From Sediminibacterium ginsengisoli (GTDB lineage Bacteria; Bacteroidota; Bacteroidia; Chitinophagales; Chitinophagaceae), in NCBI GenBank assembly GCA_945901845.1, contig CAMDLR010000007.1, forward strand, positions 18,459 to 82,458: DNA of 64,000 bases, given 5' to 3'. The notes under the pieces were generated by a model. It searched no databases. It saw only the letters and a list, made by a program, of their open reading frames with translations, and was not told the origin of the DNA. The position numbers and the translations under genes are program-made. The stretch's first letter is position 1. Every line of letters starts with the position of its first letter. Shown piece by piece: positions 17,628 to 27,100 of this stretch.

Positions 17628-19778
17628 TTATTCTTCGATTTTAACTTTACCCTTATTTTTCGCCATTATTTCTTCAGCAACGTTGTTTGGTGCTGGGTTG
17701 TAATGAGAGAACTCCATGGTTGAAGTAGCACGTCCAGATGATAATGAACGAAGTTGGGTTACATAACCGAACATTTCACTAAGTGGCACTTTTGCCTTGA
17801 TAACCTGTAAGTTACCACGGCTGTCCATGCCTTCTAGCATACCACGGCGACGGTTAAGGTCACCAGTAACGTCTCCCATGTACTGATCTGGCGTTAACAC
17901 CTCAACTTTCATGATTGGCTCAAGTAAAGTTGGTTTAGCTCTACGACCCGCTTCACGGAAGGCAGCTTTAGCACACAATTCAAAAGACATGGAATCAGAA
18001 TCCACATCGTGGTATGAACCATCATATACACGCACTTTCATGTTGTTAACCGGATAACCAGCTAGAACACCTGTACCCATTGAAGTTTCAAAACCTTTTT
18101 GAATCGCAGGAACAAATTCTTTTGGAATGGATCCGCCAAACAAATCGTTTACGAATTGGAAATGCTTGCCTTCGTTTTCTTTTAGCCACTCTTCGTCTGC
18201 AGGACCAAAAGCAAATTGGATATCAGCAAATTTACCACGACCACCTGATTGTTTCTTAAGCACTTCACGGTGTTCGATAGTGATTCCAAATGATTCTTTG
18301 TAAGCAACCTGTGGCGCACCTTGGTTAACTTCCACTTTAAATTCACGACGCATACGGTCAATGATAATTTCTAAGTGTAATTCCCCCATACCCCTTAAGA
18401 TGGTTTGACCAGTATCTTCGTCTGTGTTTACACGAAGGGTTGGATCTTCTTCCACTAATTTAGCAATTGCCATACCCATTTTATCAACGTCTGCTTGCGT
18501 TTTAGGCTCAACAGCTACCGCGATAACGGGCTCAGGAATAAACATATTTTCTAGGGTGATTGGATGGTTCTCATCACATAAAGTATCACCTGTTTTGATT
18601 TCTTTGAAACCTACTGCTGCTGCGATATCACCTGCTTCAATAAAGTCTACAGGGTTTTGTTTGTTCGCAAACATTTTCATGATACGAGAGATACGCTCTT
18701 TTTTACCACTACGCACATTAAGTACATAAGAGCCTGCATCTAGGTGACCAGAATAACATCTGAAGAACGCTAAACGTCCCACAAAAGGATCGGTCATGAT
18801 TTTAAATGCAAGTGCAGCAAATGGTTCTTTAGCATTAGGCTTACGCGTGATGATTGCACCTGTATCAGGATCTGTTCCTTGTGTATCTTCTAGATCAACT
18901 GGAGATGGTAAGTAACGACAAACCGCATCTAGCGCTGTTTGTACCCCTTTATTTTTAAATGAAGACCCACACATCATTGGAACGATACTTAAATCGATAC
19001 AAGCTTTACGGATGGCTTCGTGTACTTCGTCTTCAGAAATAGTATCTGGATTTTCGAAGAACTTCTCCATTAATTTATCATCATATTCTGCAACCGCTTC
19101 AATCAAATTCTGTCTCCAGAATTCAACATCTTCTTTCATATCTGCAGGCACGTCAATTTCATCAAAAGTCATACCTTCTGTTTCCATATGCCAGATGATG
19201 CCTTTCATTTTGATTAAATCCACAACACCTGTGAAATCATCTTCGGCACCAATAGGTAATTGAAGTGGTACGGCTTTAGCACCGAGCATTTCTTTTACCT
19301 GGTTAACCACCATTAAAAAGTCAGCGCCGGCACGGTCCATTTTGTTAACAAAACCAATACGTGGAACTTTATAACGATTTGCTTGACGCCACACCGTTTC
19401 TGATTGTGGTTCTACCCCATCAACTGCAGAAAAAAGTGCAATCAAACCATCTAATACACGCATAGAGCGCTCTACCTCAACGGTAAAATCCACGTGACCC
19501 GGCGTATCGATGATATTGAAATAATAACTATTTGTATTAGCATCTACCTTACCTTTTACAGTCGGAAAATTCCATTGGCAGCTAACCGCGGCAGAAGTAA
19601 TGGTAATACCTCTTTCTTTTTCTTGCTCCATCCAATCGGTGGTAGCAGCACCATCGTGCACTTCACCAATTTTATGAATCATACCTGTGTAGCGTAAGAT
19701 ACGCTCTGTTGTAGTGGTTTTACCAGCATCAATGTGCGCGGCGATACCAAAGTTTCTTTGAAATTTCAAGTCAGCCAT
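17628..19778 (-). CDS. fusA: Translation elongation factor G
   Basis: 716 residues. The GTPase domain has the P-loop AHIDAGKTT (residues 14-22), switch I RGITI, DTPGH (91-95) and NKMD (145-148). Domains II-V follow, ending with [22 protein letters not shown] drives translocation of tRNA and mRNA and, with RRF, ribosome recycling. It stands in the str cluster between rpsG and rpsJ, but terminators on both sides and its own TACCTTTG box make it a separate unit. No tuf gene follows, unlike in E. coli. Confidence 0.97.
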   Translation of the reverse strand: MADLKFQRNFGIAAHIDAGKTTTTERILRYTGMIHKIGEVHDGAATTDWMEQEKERGITITSAAVSCQWNFPTVKGKVDANTNSYYFNIIDTPGHVDFTVEVERSMRVLDGLIALFSAVDGVEPQSETVWRQANRYKVPRIGFVNKMDRAGADFLMVVNQVKEMLGAKAVPLQLPIGAEDDFTGVVDLIKMKGIIWHMETEGMTFDEIDVPADMKEDVEFWRQNLIEAVAEYDDKLMEKFFENPDTISEDEVHEAIRKACIDLSIVPMMCGSSFKNKGVQTALDAVCRYLPSPVDLEDTQGTDPDTGAIITRKPNAKEPFAALAFKIMTDPFVGRLAFFRCYSGHLDAGSYVLNVRSGKKERISRIMKMFANKQNPVDFIEAGDIAAAVGFKEIKTGDTLCDENHPITLENMFIPEPVIAVAVEPKTQADVDKMGMAIAKLVEEDPTLRVNTDEDTGQTILRGMGELHLEIIIDRMRREFKVEVNQGAPQVAYKESFGITIEHREVLKKQSGGRGKFADIQFAFGPADEEWLKENEGKHFQFVNDLFGGSIPKEFVPAIQKGFETSMGTGVLAGYPVNNMKVRVYDGSYHDVDSDSMSFELCAKAAFREAGRRAKPTLLEPIMKVEVLTPDQYMGDVTGDLNRRRGMLEGMDSRGNLQVIKAKVPLSEMFGYVTQLRSLSSGRATSTMEFSHYNPAPNNVAEEIMAKNKGKVKIEE

Positions 19779-19837
19779 AATAGTGCTTGTTTTTTAATTT
19801 TTTGCTTGGGGAAACAGTTCCCCAATTTTCGAGGCGG

Positions 19838-19845
19838 CAAAGGTA
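19838..19845 (-). promoter_or_regulatory. Candidate -7 box for fusA
   Basis: Minus strand TACCTTTG, exact TAnnTTTG, 59 nt before the fusA ATG. It is followed by GCCGCC, resembling the rpsL promoter downstream sequence GCCGTCC. A clear -33 TTTG is lacking (CTTT at about the right distance). Confidence 0.55.
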
Positions 19846-19908
19846 ATAATTATACCGATTGGAAAAAGGTTTCCGAGGTAAATTATTAATTAATTATACA
19901 CAAAAAAA

Positions 19909-19930
19909 GCCCCAAACCTAAGTTTGGGGC
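19909..19930 (-). terminator. Intrinsic terminator downstream of rpsG
   Basis: GCCCCAAAC and GTTTGGGGC form a 9-bp perfect stem with a 4-nt loop. On the minus strand TTTTTTTGTG follows. It ends the rpsL-rpsG transcript 24 nt after the rpsG stop. Confidence 0.92.
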
Positions 19931-19953
19931 CTATATAAGCAGTTTGTTGATAC

Positions 19954-20421
19954 TTAAATTTTGAAGTGGGAGAACGCTTTATTCGCCTCAGCCATACGGT
20001 GTGTATCTTCTTTCTTTTTGAAAGCAGCACCTTCACCTTTACTAGCCGCTAACATTTCGTTCGCTAACTTGTCGGCCATGGTACGACCATTTCTCTCGCG
20101 GCTATAACGGATTAACCATTTCATGCTCAATGAGATTTTACGATCAGCACGAACCTCAGAAGGAATTTGGAAAGTAGCACCACCAATACGGCGGCTACGT
20201 ACTTCAACAGCAGGCGTTACGTTAGCAACAGCTCTTTTCCATACTTCATACCCATCTTCACCGGTCATTTTAGTAACCTTGTCTACTGCATCATAAAAGA
20301 TGTTGATTGCAGTACTCTTTTTACCCTGCCACATTAAGTTATTAATGAAACGAGTAACCAATTTATCGTTGAAACGTCCATCAGGAGCGAGGGGTAATTT
20401 TTTGGCTTGTGCTTTACGCAT
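19954..20421 (-). CDS. rpsG: 30S ribosomal protein S7
   Basis: 155 residues, normal length. MRKAQAKKLPLAPDGRFND, VRSRRIGGATFQIPSEVR and the helix RYSRERNGRTMADKLANEM are diagnostic. S7 nucleates assembly of the 30S head and lies near the E site. It follows rpsL by 40 nt and is ended by a strong hairpin. Confidence 0.97.
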   Translation of the reverse strand: MRKAQAKKLPLAPDGRFNDKLVTRFINNLMWQGKKSTAINIFYDAVDKVTKMTGEDGYEVWKRAVANVTPAVEVRSRRIGGATFQIPSEVRADRKISLSMKWLIRYSRERNGRTMADKLANEMLAASKGEGAAFKKKEDTHRMAEANKAFSHFKI

Positions 20422-20461
20422 GTGATCTACTTATTAGCTTTTTTGTAATAATTTTTAGAGA

Positions 20462-20842
20462 CTATTTTTTAGCCTTTTCTTTTTTAGTACCGTACTTAGA
20501 ACGAGACTGCTTACGGTCTTTAACACCTGCAGTATCGAGGCTACCACGAACAATGTGGTAACGTACACCTGGTAAGTCTTTTACACGACCACCACGGATT
20601 AATACGATTGAGTGTTCTTGTAAGTTATGACCTTCACCAGGGATGTAGGCAATAACCTCAATTTTATTTGTCAAACGCACTTTCGCTACTTTACGTAGGG
20701 CTGAGTTTGGCTTTTTAGGCGTTGTCGTATACACCCTGGTACATACACCACGACGTTGGGGACAAGCATCTAAAGCCCTAGACTTACTTTTAGCCCTGAT
20801 AATTTCACGACCTTTTCTAACTAATTGCTGTATTGTAGGCAT
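20462..20842 (-). CDS. rpsL: 30S ribosomal protein S12
   Basis: 126 residues. [31 protein letters not shown] and [17 protein letters not shown] are invariant S12 segments. The residues linked to streptomycin resistance in other bacteria are wild type here (Lys43 and Lys44 in TPKKP, Lys88 in RVKDLP), so the sequence predicts a sensitive S12. First gene of the str unit, with the best promoter in the window. Confidence 0.97.
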   Translation of the reverse strand: MPTIQQLVRKGREIIRAKSKSRALDACPQRRGVCTRVYTTTPKKPNSALRKVAKVRLTNKIEVIAYIPGEGHNLQEHSIVLIRGGRVKDLPGVRYHIVRGSLDTAGVKDRKQSRSKYGTKKEKAKK

Positions 20843-20868
20843 TCTAAACCGTTTAAAATTTCGGACGG

Positions 20869-20899
20869 CAAAGGTAATGGCTGGAACTGAAAAATCAAA
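20869..20899 (-). promoter_or_regulatory. Promoter of rpsL-rpsG
   Basis: Minus strand: TTTG (20896-20899), 19-nt spacer, TACCTTTG (20869-20876), a textbook Bacteroidota -33/-7 pair, 26 nt before the rpsL ATG. Confidence 0.8.
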
Positions 20900-20988
20900 A
20901 AGTTTTAAAAAGAATTCTTAAACTAGACGTAAAATACTGATTTTCAGTATAAATACGAGGGTCCAAAAGGAGTAAATACTTGATTTAG

Positions 20989-21396
20989 GCGGCAAATAAA
21001 ACAATCCTACATGACAAATTATTAAACAAGTATCAAAAAATAATGGAGGATAGCAGTTATGCTTTTGAAATTGGAACAGATACCACTACGTCTGGAGAAC
21101 GCCGCTTTGAAATTACGGGACCACCTCCACCACCAAGACAAGAAGACCCAATTGTAGCAAGCGTCACACCTAATCCCGTGCTGGGCCAACTAGGTATTCG
21201 CTTTTCATTTAGAGAGCCGCTTTCATACCAAATATCCATCCATAGCATAGATGGAACCCTTCTACTCAACAAAACATTTGCCACTAGCAAAAACGGATTT
21301 GTAAGTATAGATGTACTGCAATTAAAAGCCGGCGCATATGTTGCCGTTATTAAAGCAGGGAAAAACTATTTACTCAAACAGTTTATTAAACTTTAA
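20989..21396 (+). pseudogene. 5'-truncated T9SS cargo remnant (C-terminal sorting domain)
   Basis: The open frame 20989-21396 ends in a type IX secretion C-terminal domain: a proline-rich linker (GPPPPPRQEDP), then SVTPNPVLGQLGIRF, a SIDGTLLLNKT strand and LKAGAYVAVIKAGKNYLLKQFIKL. Such domains sit at the end of large secreted proteins that begin with a signal peptide. Here there is none. The only ATG (21043) gives 117 residues beginning MEDSSYAFEIGTDTTTSGERRF, itself the tail of a passenger domain, and coding-like sequence (DKLLNKYQKI) extends upstream of it to a TAG at 20986. This looks like the 3' stump of a lost gene. It overlaps the convergent ilvE end by 11 bp. Confidence 0.65.
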
Positions 21397-22450
21397 ACAA
21401 CCAGTGGTGGGTATCTGGTGCAGTCGCATACCTAACAGCAGTTAACCTATCTTTTAATTCTTTGGCTACACCCGCCTTATCTGTATCAAAATGCATGCTA
21501 TACTCTTTATATCGAAGCTCTTTAATTTTTGAGATGGTCGCAGCGGTACCTGTGCCAAACACTTCATGTAATTCACCTTGCTTTTGTAAAGCAATGAGTT
21601 CATCAATCGTGATTTTCACTTCTTGTACATCCATGCCCATTTCTTTTAAAACGGTGATCGCACTATCTCTTGTTACACCTTCTAAAATGGTACCTTCTGT
21701 TAAAGCCGGGGTTAGTACTTTATTTCCAACTACAAAAAACACATTCATGGTACCTACTTCTTGCAAATATTTGTGTTCAAAAGCATCAGTCCATAACACT
21801 TGATCGTAACCAGCTTCTTTTGCTTTTTGTGTAGCCAACATACTTGCCGCATAATTACCTGCATTTTTTGCAAAGCCAACACCACCCGGAGCAGCCCTGG
21901 TGTATGTTTCTTCTACATAAATTTTCATGGGTGTGCTATAATAAGGCCCAGTAGGACTTAATAAAATCATGAACTTATAATTGTCCGAAGGTTTTACACC
22001 AATAACCGGATCAGTAGCAAACATAAAAGGTCTGATATATAAAGAATGATCCGCAAGGGCAGGGATCCAACCTCTATCCATATCAATCAGTAAACGCATG
22101 CCCTCCATAAATATAGCTTCCGGAACTTCAGGCATACACATACGTGCTGCAGAAATATTAAATCTTCTAAAATTATCTTGAGGTCTGAAAATATTTACTT
22201 CACCCGCATCACTTTTATAGGCTTTTATACCTTCAAAAATGGACTGCCCATAATGGAGCGCAGCCAAAGAAGGATCAAATTGCAGCGGCTGATAAGGTCT
22301 AATTACCACATTGGTCCAAACACCATCAATACAGTCTGCTTCAAACATATGGTCGGTAAAAACACGGCCAAAAGGAATATTTTCTAGCGACGTATTTGCT
22401 AACCTACTGTGCTGAACTTTTTCAATCTTTACGTCAAGTGCTGCTGCCAT
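21386..22450 (-). CDS. ilvE: Branched-chain amino acid aminotransferase
   Basis: 354 residues from the ATG at 22450 (MAAALDVKIE); an extra nine residues upstream are not conserved-looking. A class IV PLP enzyme that transaminates Leu, Ile and Val with 2-oxoglutarate. LHYGQSIFEGIKAYK, the catalytic Lys195 in GFAKNAGNYAAS, and VGTMNVFFV are clear group II BCAT features. Its 3' end overlaps the T9SS remnant by 11 bp. No other branched-chain biosynthesis gene is in the window. Confidence 0.93.
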   Translation of the reverse strand: MAAALDVKIEKVQHSRLANTSLENIPFGRVFTDHMFEADCIDGVWTNVVIRPYQPLQFDPSLAALHYGQSIFEGIKAYKSDAGEVNIFRPQDNFRRFNISAARMCMPEVPEAIFMEGMRLLIDMDRGWIPALADHSLYIRPFMFATDPVIGVKPSDNYKFMILLSPTGPYYSTPMKIYVEETYTRAAPGGVGFAKNAGNYAASMLATQKAKEAGYDQVLWTDAFEHKYLQEVGTMNVFFVVGNKVLTPALTEGTILEGVTRDSAITVLKEMGMDVQEVKITIDELIALQKQGELHEVFGTGTAATISKIKELRYKEYSMHFDTDKAGVAKELKDRLTAVRYATAPDTHHWLFKV

Positions 22451-22518
22451 AGTTTTATATTTGGTGCAAAGAAACAAAAAAAAAGAAAACTAACAATCGT
22501 TAATATTGTAAAATAGCC

Positions 22519-23070
22519 ATGAATTCTGAAAATAATTTGCTTCCACCCTTTGTTATTGCCTCTTTATACAAAAATGAGCTTGTTTTAATTGATACCCAAA
22601 AGAAAAGTAACGAGGATAAACCTACAAAGAATGAGGCTGTTGCAACTGCACCCCAGCAAATACAAAAGCCCATCAACTATCTTGGCGACAACCAAAAAAA
22701 GGTAACCATTTTACTACAAGACACCACAGCTGTTCACGTGGCAGATGAATCTTTGCAATTTTTAACAGCCATACTTGCTGCTTGCAAACTAAACATGGGC
22801 GATGTGGCCATTGTTAATACTGTACATCAACCGGTACAATACACGCAGATAAAAACAGCATTAAAACCGTCTACTATTATTTTATTTGATATCAATGCGG
22901 CAGCTATAGCGCTACCTTTTGAAGTTCCTCAATATCAGGTGCAACAATATGACAACTGCACGCTTCTTTTTTCTGCACCATTACAGTCAATGCTCGAAAA
23001 AACGGATACGGCAAAATTAGAAAAAGGAAAACTTTGGAATGCACTAAAAAAAACATTTAACATCCAGTAG
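22519..23070 (+). CDS. Uncharacterised protein, possibly HolD/UDG-fold-like
   Basis: 183 residues with no signal peptide or membrane segment. The N-terminal part (FVIASLYKNELVLI) is followed by a low-complexity linker (about 30-55), then an alpha/beta region: KKVTILLQD strand, FLTAILAACKLNMGDVAIVN, STIILFDI. The end (LLFSAPLQSML, then LEKGKLWNALKKTF) resembles the closing segment of the DNA polymerase III psi subunit HolD, where a loading helix with LW precedes the terminus. This is pattern similarity only. It lies 3 nt upstream of rdgB, so the two are likely co-transcribed. Function unassigned. Confidence 0.75.
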   Translation: MNSENNLLPPFVIASLYKNELVLIDTQKKSNEDKPTKNEAVATAPQQIQKPINYLGDNQKKVTILLQDTTAVHVADESLQFLTAILAACKLNMGDVAIVNTVHQPVQYTQIKTALKPSTIILFDINAAAIALPFEVPQYQVQQYDNCTLLFSAPLQSMLEKTDTAKLEKGKLWNALKKTFNIQ

Positions 23071-23073
23071 TAC

Positions 23074-23655
23074 ATGAAAATTATTTTTGCAACCAATAAT
23101 AAAAATAAGGTAGAGGAAATCAAACACCTCAGCCATAAAAATTTTCAAATTTTAACTTTGCAAGAGGCTGGCATTGACATTGATATTCCAGAACCACACG
23201 ACACTTTAGAAGCCAATGCAACCGAAAAATCTTCTACCATTTATACAATCACAAACGAAGCTGTATTTAGCGAAGATACAGGACTGGAAGTTGATGCACT
23301 TGGCGGCGCACCCGGTGTAAAGTCGGCGAGGTATGCTGGTGAAGGAAGGAATATGCAAGACAATATTGATAAACTATTACAAGAACTAAAAGATAAACCA
23401 ACAAGAGCTGCTCAATTTAGAACAGTCGTTTCACTGATTATTGCAGGAAAAGAATACCAGTTTCAAGGTATTTGCAAAGGCCATATAACAAATGAAATGG
23501 ACGGAACAAATGGATTTGGCTATGATCCCGTTTTTATTCCAGAAGGCAGTAATACAACATTTGCAAACATGGATATTGCAGAAAAAAATAAATTTAGCCA
23601 CAGAAAAAAAGCAGTACAACAACTCATCGATTTCTTAAACGAATACCAAGCCTAG
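23074..23655 (+). CDS. rdgB: RdgB/HAM1 non-canonical purine NTP pyrophosphatase
   Basis: 193 residues. The enzyme hydrolyses dITP, ITP and XTP to monophosphates, keeping them out of DNA and RNA. FATNNKNKVEEI (residues 4-15), SEDTGLEVDALGGAPGVKSARYAGE, NGFGYDPVFIPEG and SHRKKA are the family signatures, including the catalytic Asp of EDTGLEVD. It starts 3 nt after the preceding gene and ends 2 nt before the GH3 gene. Confidence 0.95.
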   Translation: MKIIFATNNKNKVEEIKHLSHKNFQILTLQEAGIDIDIPEPHDTLEANATEKSSTIYTITNEAVFSEDTGLEVDALGGAPGVKSARYAGEGRNMQDNIDKLLQELKDKPTRAAQFRTVVSLIIAGKEYQFQGICKGHITNEMDGTNGFGYDPVFIPEGSNTTFANMDIAEKNKFSHRKKAVQQLIDFLNEYQA

Positions 23656-23657
23656 AT

Positions 23658-26360
23658 ATGAACACAGAAACCATAGCTTCCCGAAAAATTTTTACGATAA
23701 TCGCATGGGTGATTTTAATACAATTCATTGCTACATCAACTATTGTTGCACAAACAATTCCTCTGTATAAAAACAGCAGAGCGCCTATCAATGAAAGAGT
23801 GAAGGACCTTCTGGGCAGAATGACCCCCACCGAAAAGTTTTGGCAACTATTTATGATCCCTGGCGATATCAAACCTGGAGAAGGTTATAAATACAAAGAT
23901 GGCCTATTTGGATTTCAGGTAAGTGCCGCATCTGCAGGCGCAGAAGGTGCACAACAAATGCTTCAATACAATGCATCAGAAACTGCTGTAAGCCTGGCCA
24001 AAAAAGTGAATGCAATACAAGCATTTTTCATGGACAGCACCAGACTTGGCATTCCCATGCTACCCTTTGACGAGGCCCTACACGGGCTGGTAAGAGAGGG
24101 CTCTACGATATTCCCGCAAAGCATTGGGCTAGCTGCTACATTTAATCCGAGCACCATGGAAGCAGTAGCTGGCGCGATTGCAAAAGAATCAAAAATCAGA
24201 GGCATCCGACAAATACTATCGCCGGTTATTAATATTGCTACGGACGTTAGATGGGGACGCACCGAAGAAACCTACGGAGAAGACCCTTTTTTAAGCAGCA
24301 AAATGGGTGTTGCATATATGAAAACTTTAGAAGACGAAAATATTATTGCTACCCCAAAACATTTTGTTGCCAATGTTGGTGATGGTGGTAGAGACAGCTA
24401 CCCTATTGATATGAACGAAAGGTATTTATCTGAAATTCATTATCCTCCTTTTAAAGATGCGGTACAAAAAGCAGGTGCTAGATCCATCATGACATCTTAC
24501 AACTCAGTAAATGGAAGTCCTGCAACTGCTAACAATTATTTATTAAATGATCTACTCAAAAAGCAGTGGGGTTTTAATGGATTTGTAATATCCGATGCTG
24601 GCGCCGTAGGCGGCGCCAATGTTTTACATTACACAGCAAAAGATTACCCAGATGCAGGAAGAAACGCCGTCAACAATGGACTTGATGTTTTATTCCAAAC
24701 AGCACAAGAACATTATAAACTATTTATTCCACCATTCTTAAACGGCGAAGTAAATCAGGCGCGATTAGACGACGCCGTTAGTCGCGTTTTAAGGGCAAAA
24801 TTTGAACTAGGTTTATTTGAAACACCCTACCTGGATATCAAAGCTACAGAAACAGCAAATTTTGAAACAGCACATAAAAAAATCGCATACCAAGCAGCAC
24901 TAGAGTCCATTGTTTTATTACAAAACAAAAATGGATTATTGCCAATTTCAGATGCGGTGGAAAGCATCGCCCTCATTGGCACCGATGCAACAGAAGCAAG
25001 ACTTGGCGGATATAGTGGACCCGGTACTAAAAAAGTAAGCATCTTAGATGGTATGCTTTTAAAATATGGCGCCAAAAAAATTATTACCGCAGCTGGCCCT
25101 GGCAGGAGCAATAAAAACTGGAACATTATACCTAGTAAATATTTATGGACTACACAAAACAATCAAAATATTGAAGGACTTGCTGCAGAATATTTTAATG
25201 GCATTGAATTTGGGAACAATCCTACACTAAAACGAATTGACAAAAACATTAATTTTCATTGGACTATTTCTACACCTGACCCATCAATAACGCCAGAATT
25301 TTTTTGTGCAAGATGGACAGGTAATATCAAAGCACCTCAAACGGGAAACTACAAAATTGGAATTGAAGGTAACGATGGCTATAAATTATACATCAACAAT
25401 CAACTCATCATTAACAATTGGGACAAGCAAAGCTTTCATACCAACCTAGTTGATTATAATTTTACAGCAGGAAATAGTTATCCAATTCGAGTTGAGTTTA
25501 AAGAGCCAAACGGAAATGCAACAATCAAATTGATTTGGAATATTGATATTGCAAATACAACAGAAGAAAAAATTAATGAAGCCGTTGCTGCAGCAAAAAA
25601 ATCAAAAGTGGCAGTTGTAGTTGTAGGACTAGAAGAAGGCGAATTTAGAGATAGAGCCTCCTTACAATTACCAGGCGAACAAGAACAACTTATTCAAAAA
25701 GTAGCAGCTACAGGAACACCAACTGTTGTTGTTATTGTAGGTGGAAGTGCTGTTACCATGGGTAACTGGATAGACAAAGTAAGCAGTATTGTAGATGTTT
25801 GGTACCCTGGTGAAGAAGGCGGATATGCAGTAACAGCAGTACTTTCAGGCAAATACAACCCGGGCGCAAAGCTCCCTATTACATTCCCAGTAAGTGAGGC
25901 CCAACTCCCACTGGTTTACAACCACAAACCAACAGGTCGTGGCGATGATTATGAAAATCTTACTGGTCTTCCCTTATTTCCTTTTGGATATGGGCTTAGC
26001 TATACCACATTTGAATACAGCAATTTGACAATTGAAAACCCGATCGCAAAAAAGGGAGATAAAATTAATGTTTCCTTTGTTGTAACAAATACAGGCAAAC
26101 GTGCTGGTGACGAAGTAGCTCAATTATACCTTAGAGATCAAATAGCGTCGGTGGCAAGACCTGTTCAAGCATTAAAAGGATTTGAAAGAATTCATTTACA
26201 ACCAGGCGCATCTAAAACAATTACGTTAACACTTCTTGCCGAAGACTTTGAAATGCTCAATGAAAAAATGGAAACCGTTATTGAGCCAGGAGATTTCACT
26301 ATCATGATAGGCAGCTCATCTAGAGATATTAGGCTTAAAAAAGCAGTGACGCTTCAATAA
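23658..26360 (+). CDS. Secreted GH3 beta-glucosidase/xylosidase with PA14 insert
   Basis: 900 residues. A signal peptide ends near Ala31-Gln32 (STIVAQ). The N-terminal GH3 barrel contains RWGRTEETYGEDPFL, KHFVANVGDGG and the nucleophile Asp313 in GFVISDAGAVGG. After the start of the second GH3 domain a PA14 domain is inserted (about residues 507-645: GLAAEYFNG, ARWTGNIKAPQTGNYKIG, GYKLYINNQL), a carbohydrate-binding module found in a GH3 subgroup. The chain then resumes with VVVVGLEEGEFRDR and DVWYPGEEGG, and ends with a fibronectin III-like domain (VSFVVTNTGKRAGDEVAQLY). Exact sugar specificity cannot be read from sequence. It starts 2 nt after rdgB. Confidence 0.93.
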   Translation: MNTETIASRKIFTIIAWVILIQFIATSTIVAQTIPLYKNSRAPINERVKDLLGRMTPTEKFWQLFMIPGDIKPGEGYKYKDGLFGFQVSAASAGAEGAQQMLQYNASETAVSLAKKVNAIQAFFMDSTRLGIPMLPFDEALHGLVREGSTIFPQSIGLAATFNPSTMEAVAGAIAKESKIRGIRQILSPVINIATDVRWGRTEETYGEDPFLSSKMGVAYMKTLEDENIIATPKHFVANVGDGGRDSYPIDMNERYLSEIHYPPFKDAVQKAGARSIMTSYNSVNGSPATANNYLLNDLLKKQWGFNGFVISDAGAVGGANVLHYTAKDYPDAGRNAVNNGLDVLFQTAQEHYKLFIPPFLNGEVNQARLDDAVSRVLRAKFELGLFETPYLDIKATETANFETAHKKIAYQAALESIVLLQNKNGLLPISDAVESIALIGTDATEARLGGYSGPGTKKVSILDGMLLKYGAKKIITAAGPGRSNKNWNIIPSKYLWTTQNNQNIEGLAAEYFNGIEFGNNPTLKRIDKNINFHWTISTPDPSITPEFFCARWTGNIKAPQTGNYKIGIEGNDGYKLYINNQLIINNWDKQSFHTNLVDYNFTAGNSYPIRVEFKEPNGNATIKLIWNIDIANTTEEKINEAVAAAKKSKVAVVVVGLEEGEFRDRASLQLPGEQEQLIQKVAATGTPTVVVIVGGSAVTMGNWIDKVSSIVDVWYPGEEGGYAVTAVLSGKYNPGAKLPITFPVSEAQLPLVYNHKPTGRGDDYENLTGLPLFPFGYGLSYTTFEYSNLTIENPIAKKGDKINVSFVVTNTGKRAGDEVAQLYLRDQIASVARPVQALKGFERIHLQPGASKTITLTLLAEDFEMLNEKMETVIEPGDFTIMIGSSSRDIRLKKAVTLQ

Positions 26361-26362
26361 TA

Positions 26363-27094
26363 TCAACTGTTCCAAATACGCCAAGACTGTTCAGCCTGTT
26401 CAACAAACATTTGTTGCCCATTTTGAATGGTGGCACCCATTTGCTTGCCTTTCGTCAAAAATGTTGACGCTGCAGGGTTATAGGTCAAATCGAACAAATG
26501 ATGTTCAGGTGTCAGTAAATCATAAGGGATAGCCGGACAATCTTCAATATTTGGAAACATGCCAAGTGGTGTGGTATTAATGATAAGGGTATGTGACGCC
26601 ATAACAGACGCATCTAAATCATTATAGCTAAACTGCCCAATCGTTGCAGTTCGGGATACATAACTAAATTCAATCCCAAGTTTTTGCAGTACATATACAA
26701 TGGCCAGCGCCGCACCACCTGTTCCTAAAACCAATGCTCTATTGTGGCTTGGTTTTAAAAAAGGTATTAAAGAATTTTCAAAACCAATAACATCTGTGTT
26801 ATAGCCGATAAGTTTACCTGATTCTATTTTAACACAATTACATGCACCTACTTCTTCAACAGCTTTAGAACGCTCTGTTAAAAAAGCAAGCACCTCTTTT
26901 TTATAGGGTATGGTAATATTAAACCCACGCAAATCTTGGTGCGAATTTAAAATTTCGTGTAAATCAGCAATAGAAGGCATTGAAAATCTTTCATAAACAC
27001 AATCCTCAATTCCTTCTTCAATAAATTTTTGGGTAAAATATTGCTCGGACAATGAATGCGTTAAGGGATAACCAATGAGTCCATAACGTTTCAT
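26363..27094 (-). CDS. aroE: Shikimate dehydrogenase
   Basis: 243 residues, slightly short for AroE. It reduces 3-dehydroshikimate with NADPH in the chorismate pathway. SLSEQYFTQKF, the catalytic Lys65 in FNITIPYKKEV, Asn86, and Asp101 in YNTDVIGFENSL are present. The nucleotide motif is GTGGAAL (124-130). The GH3 gene converges on it with a 2-nt gap. It lies 6 nt after the ComA-like gene, so the pair is likely one transcript. Confidence 0.92.
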   Translation of the reverse strand: MKRYGLIGYPLTHSLSEQYFTQKFIEEGIEDCVYERFSMPSIADLHEILNSHQDLRGFNITIPYKKEVLAFLTERSKAVEEVGACNCVKIESGKLIGYNTDVIGFENSLIPFLKPSHNRALVLGTGGAALAIVYVLQKLGIEFSYVSRTATIGQFSYNDLDASVMASHTLIINTTPLGMFPNIEDCPAIPYDLLTPEHHLFDLTYNPAASTFLTKGKQMGATIQNGQQMFVEQAEQSWRIWNS

Positions 27095-27100
27095 AAATAA

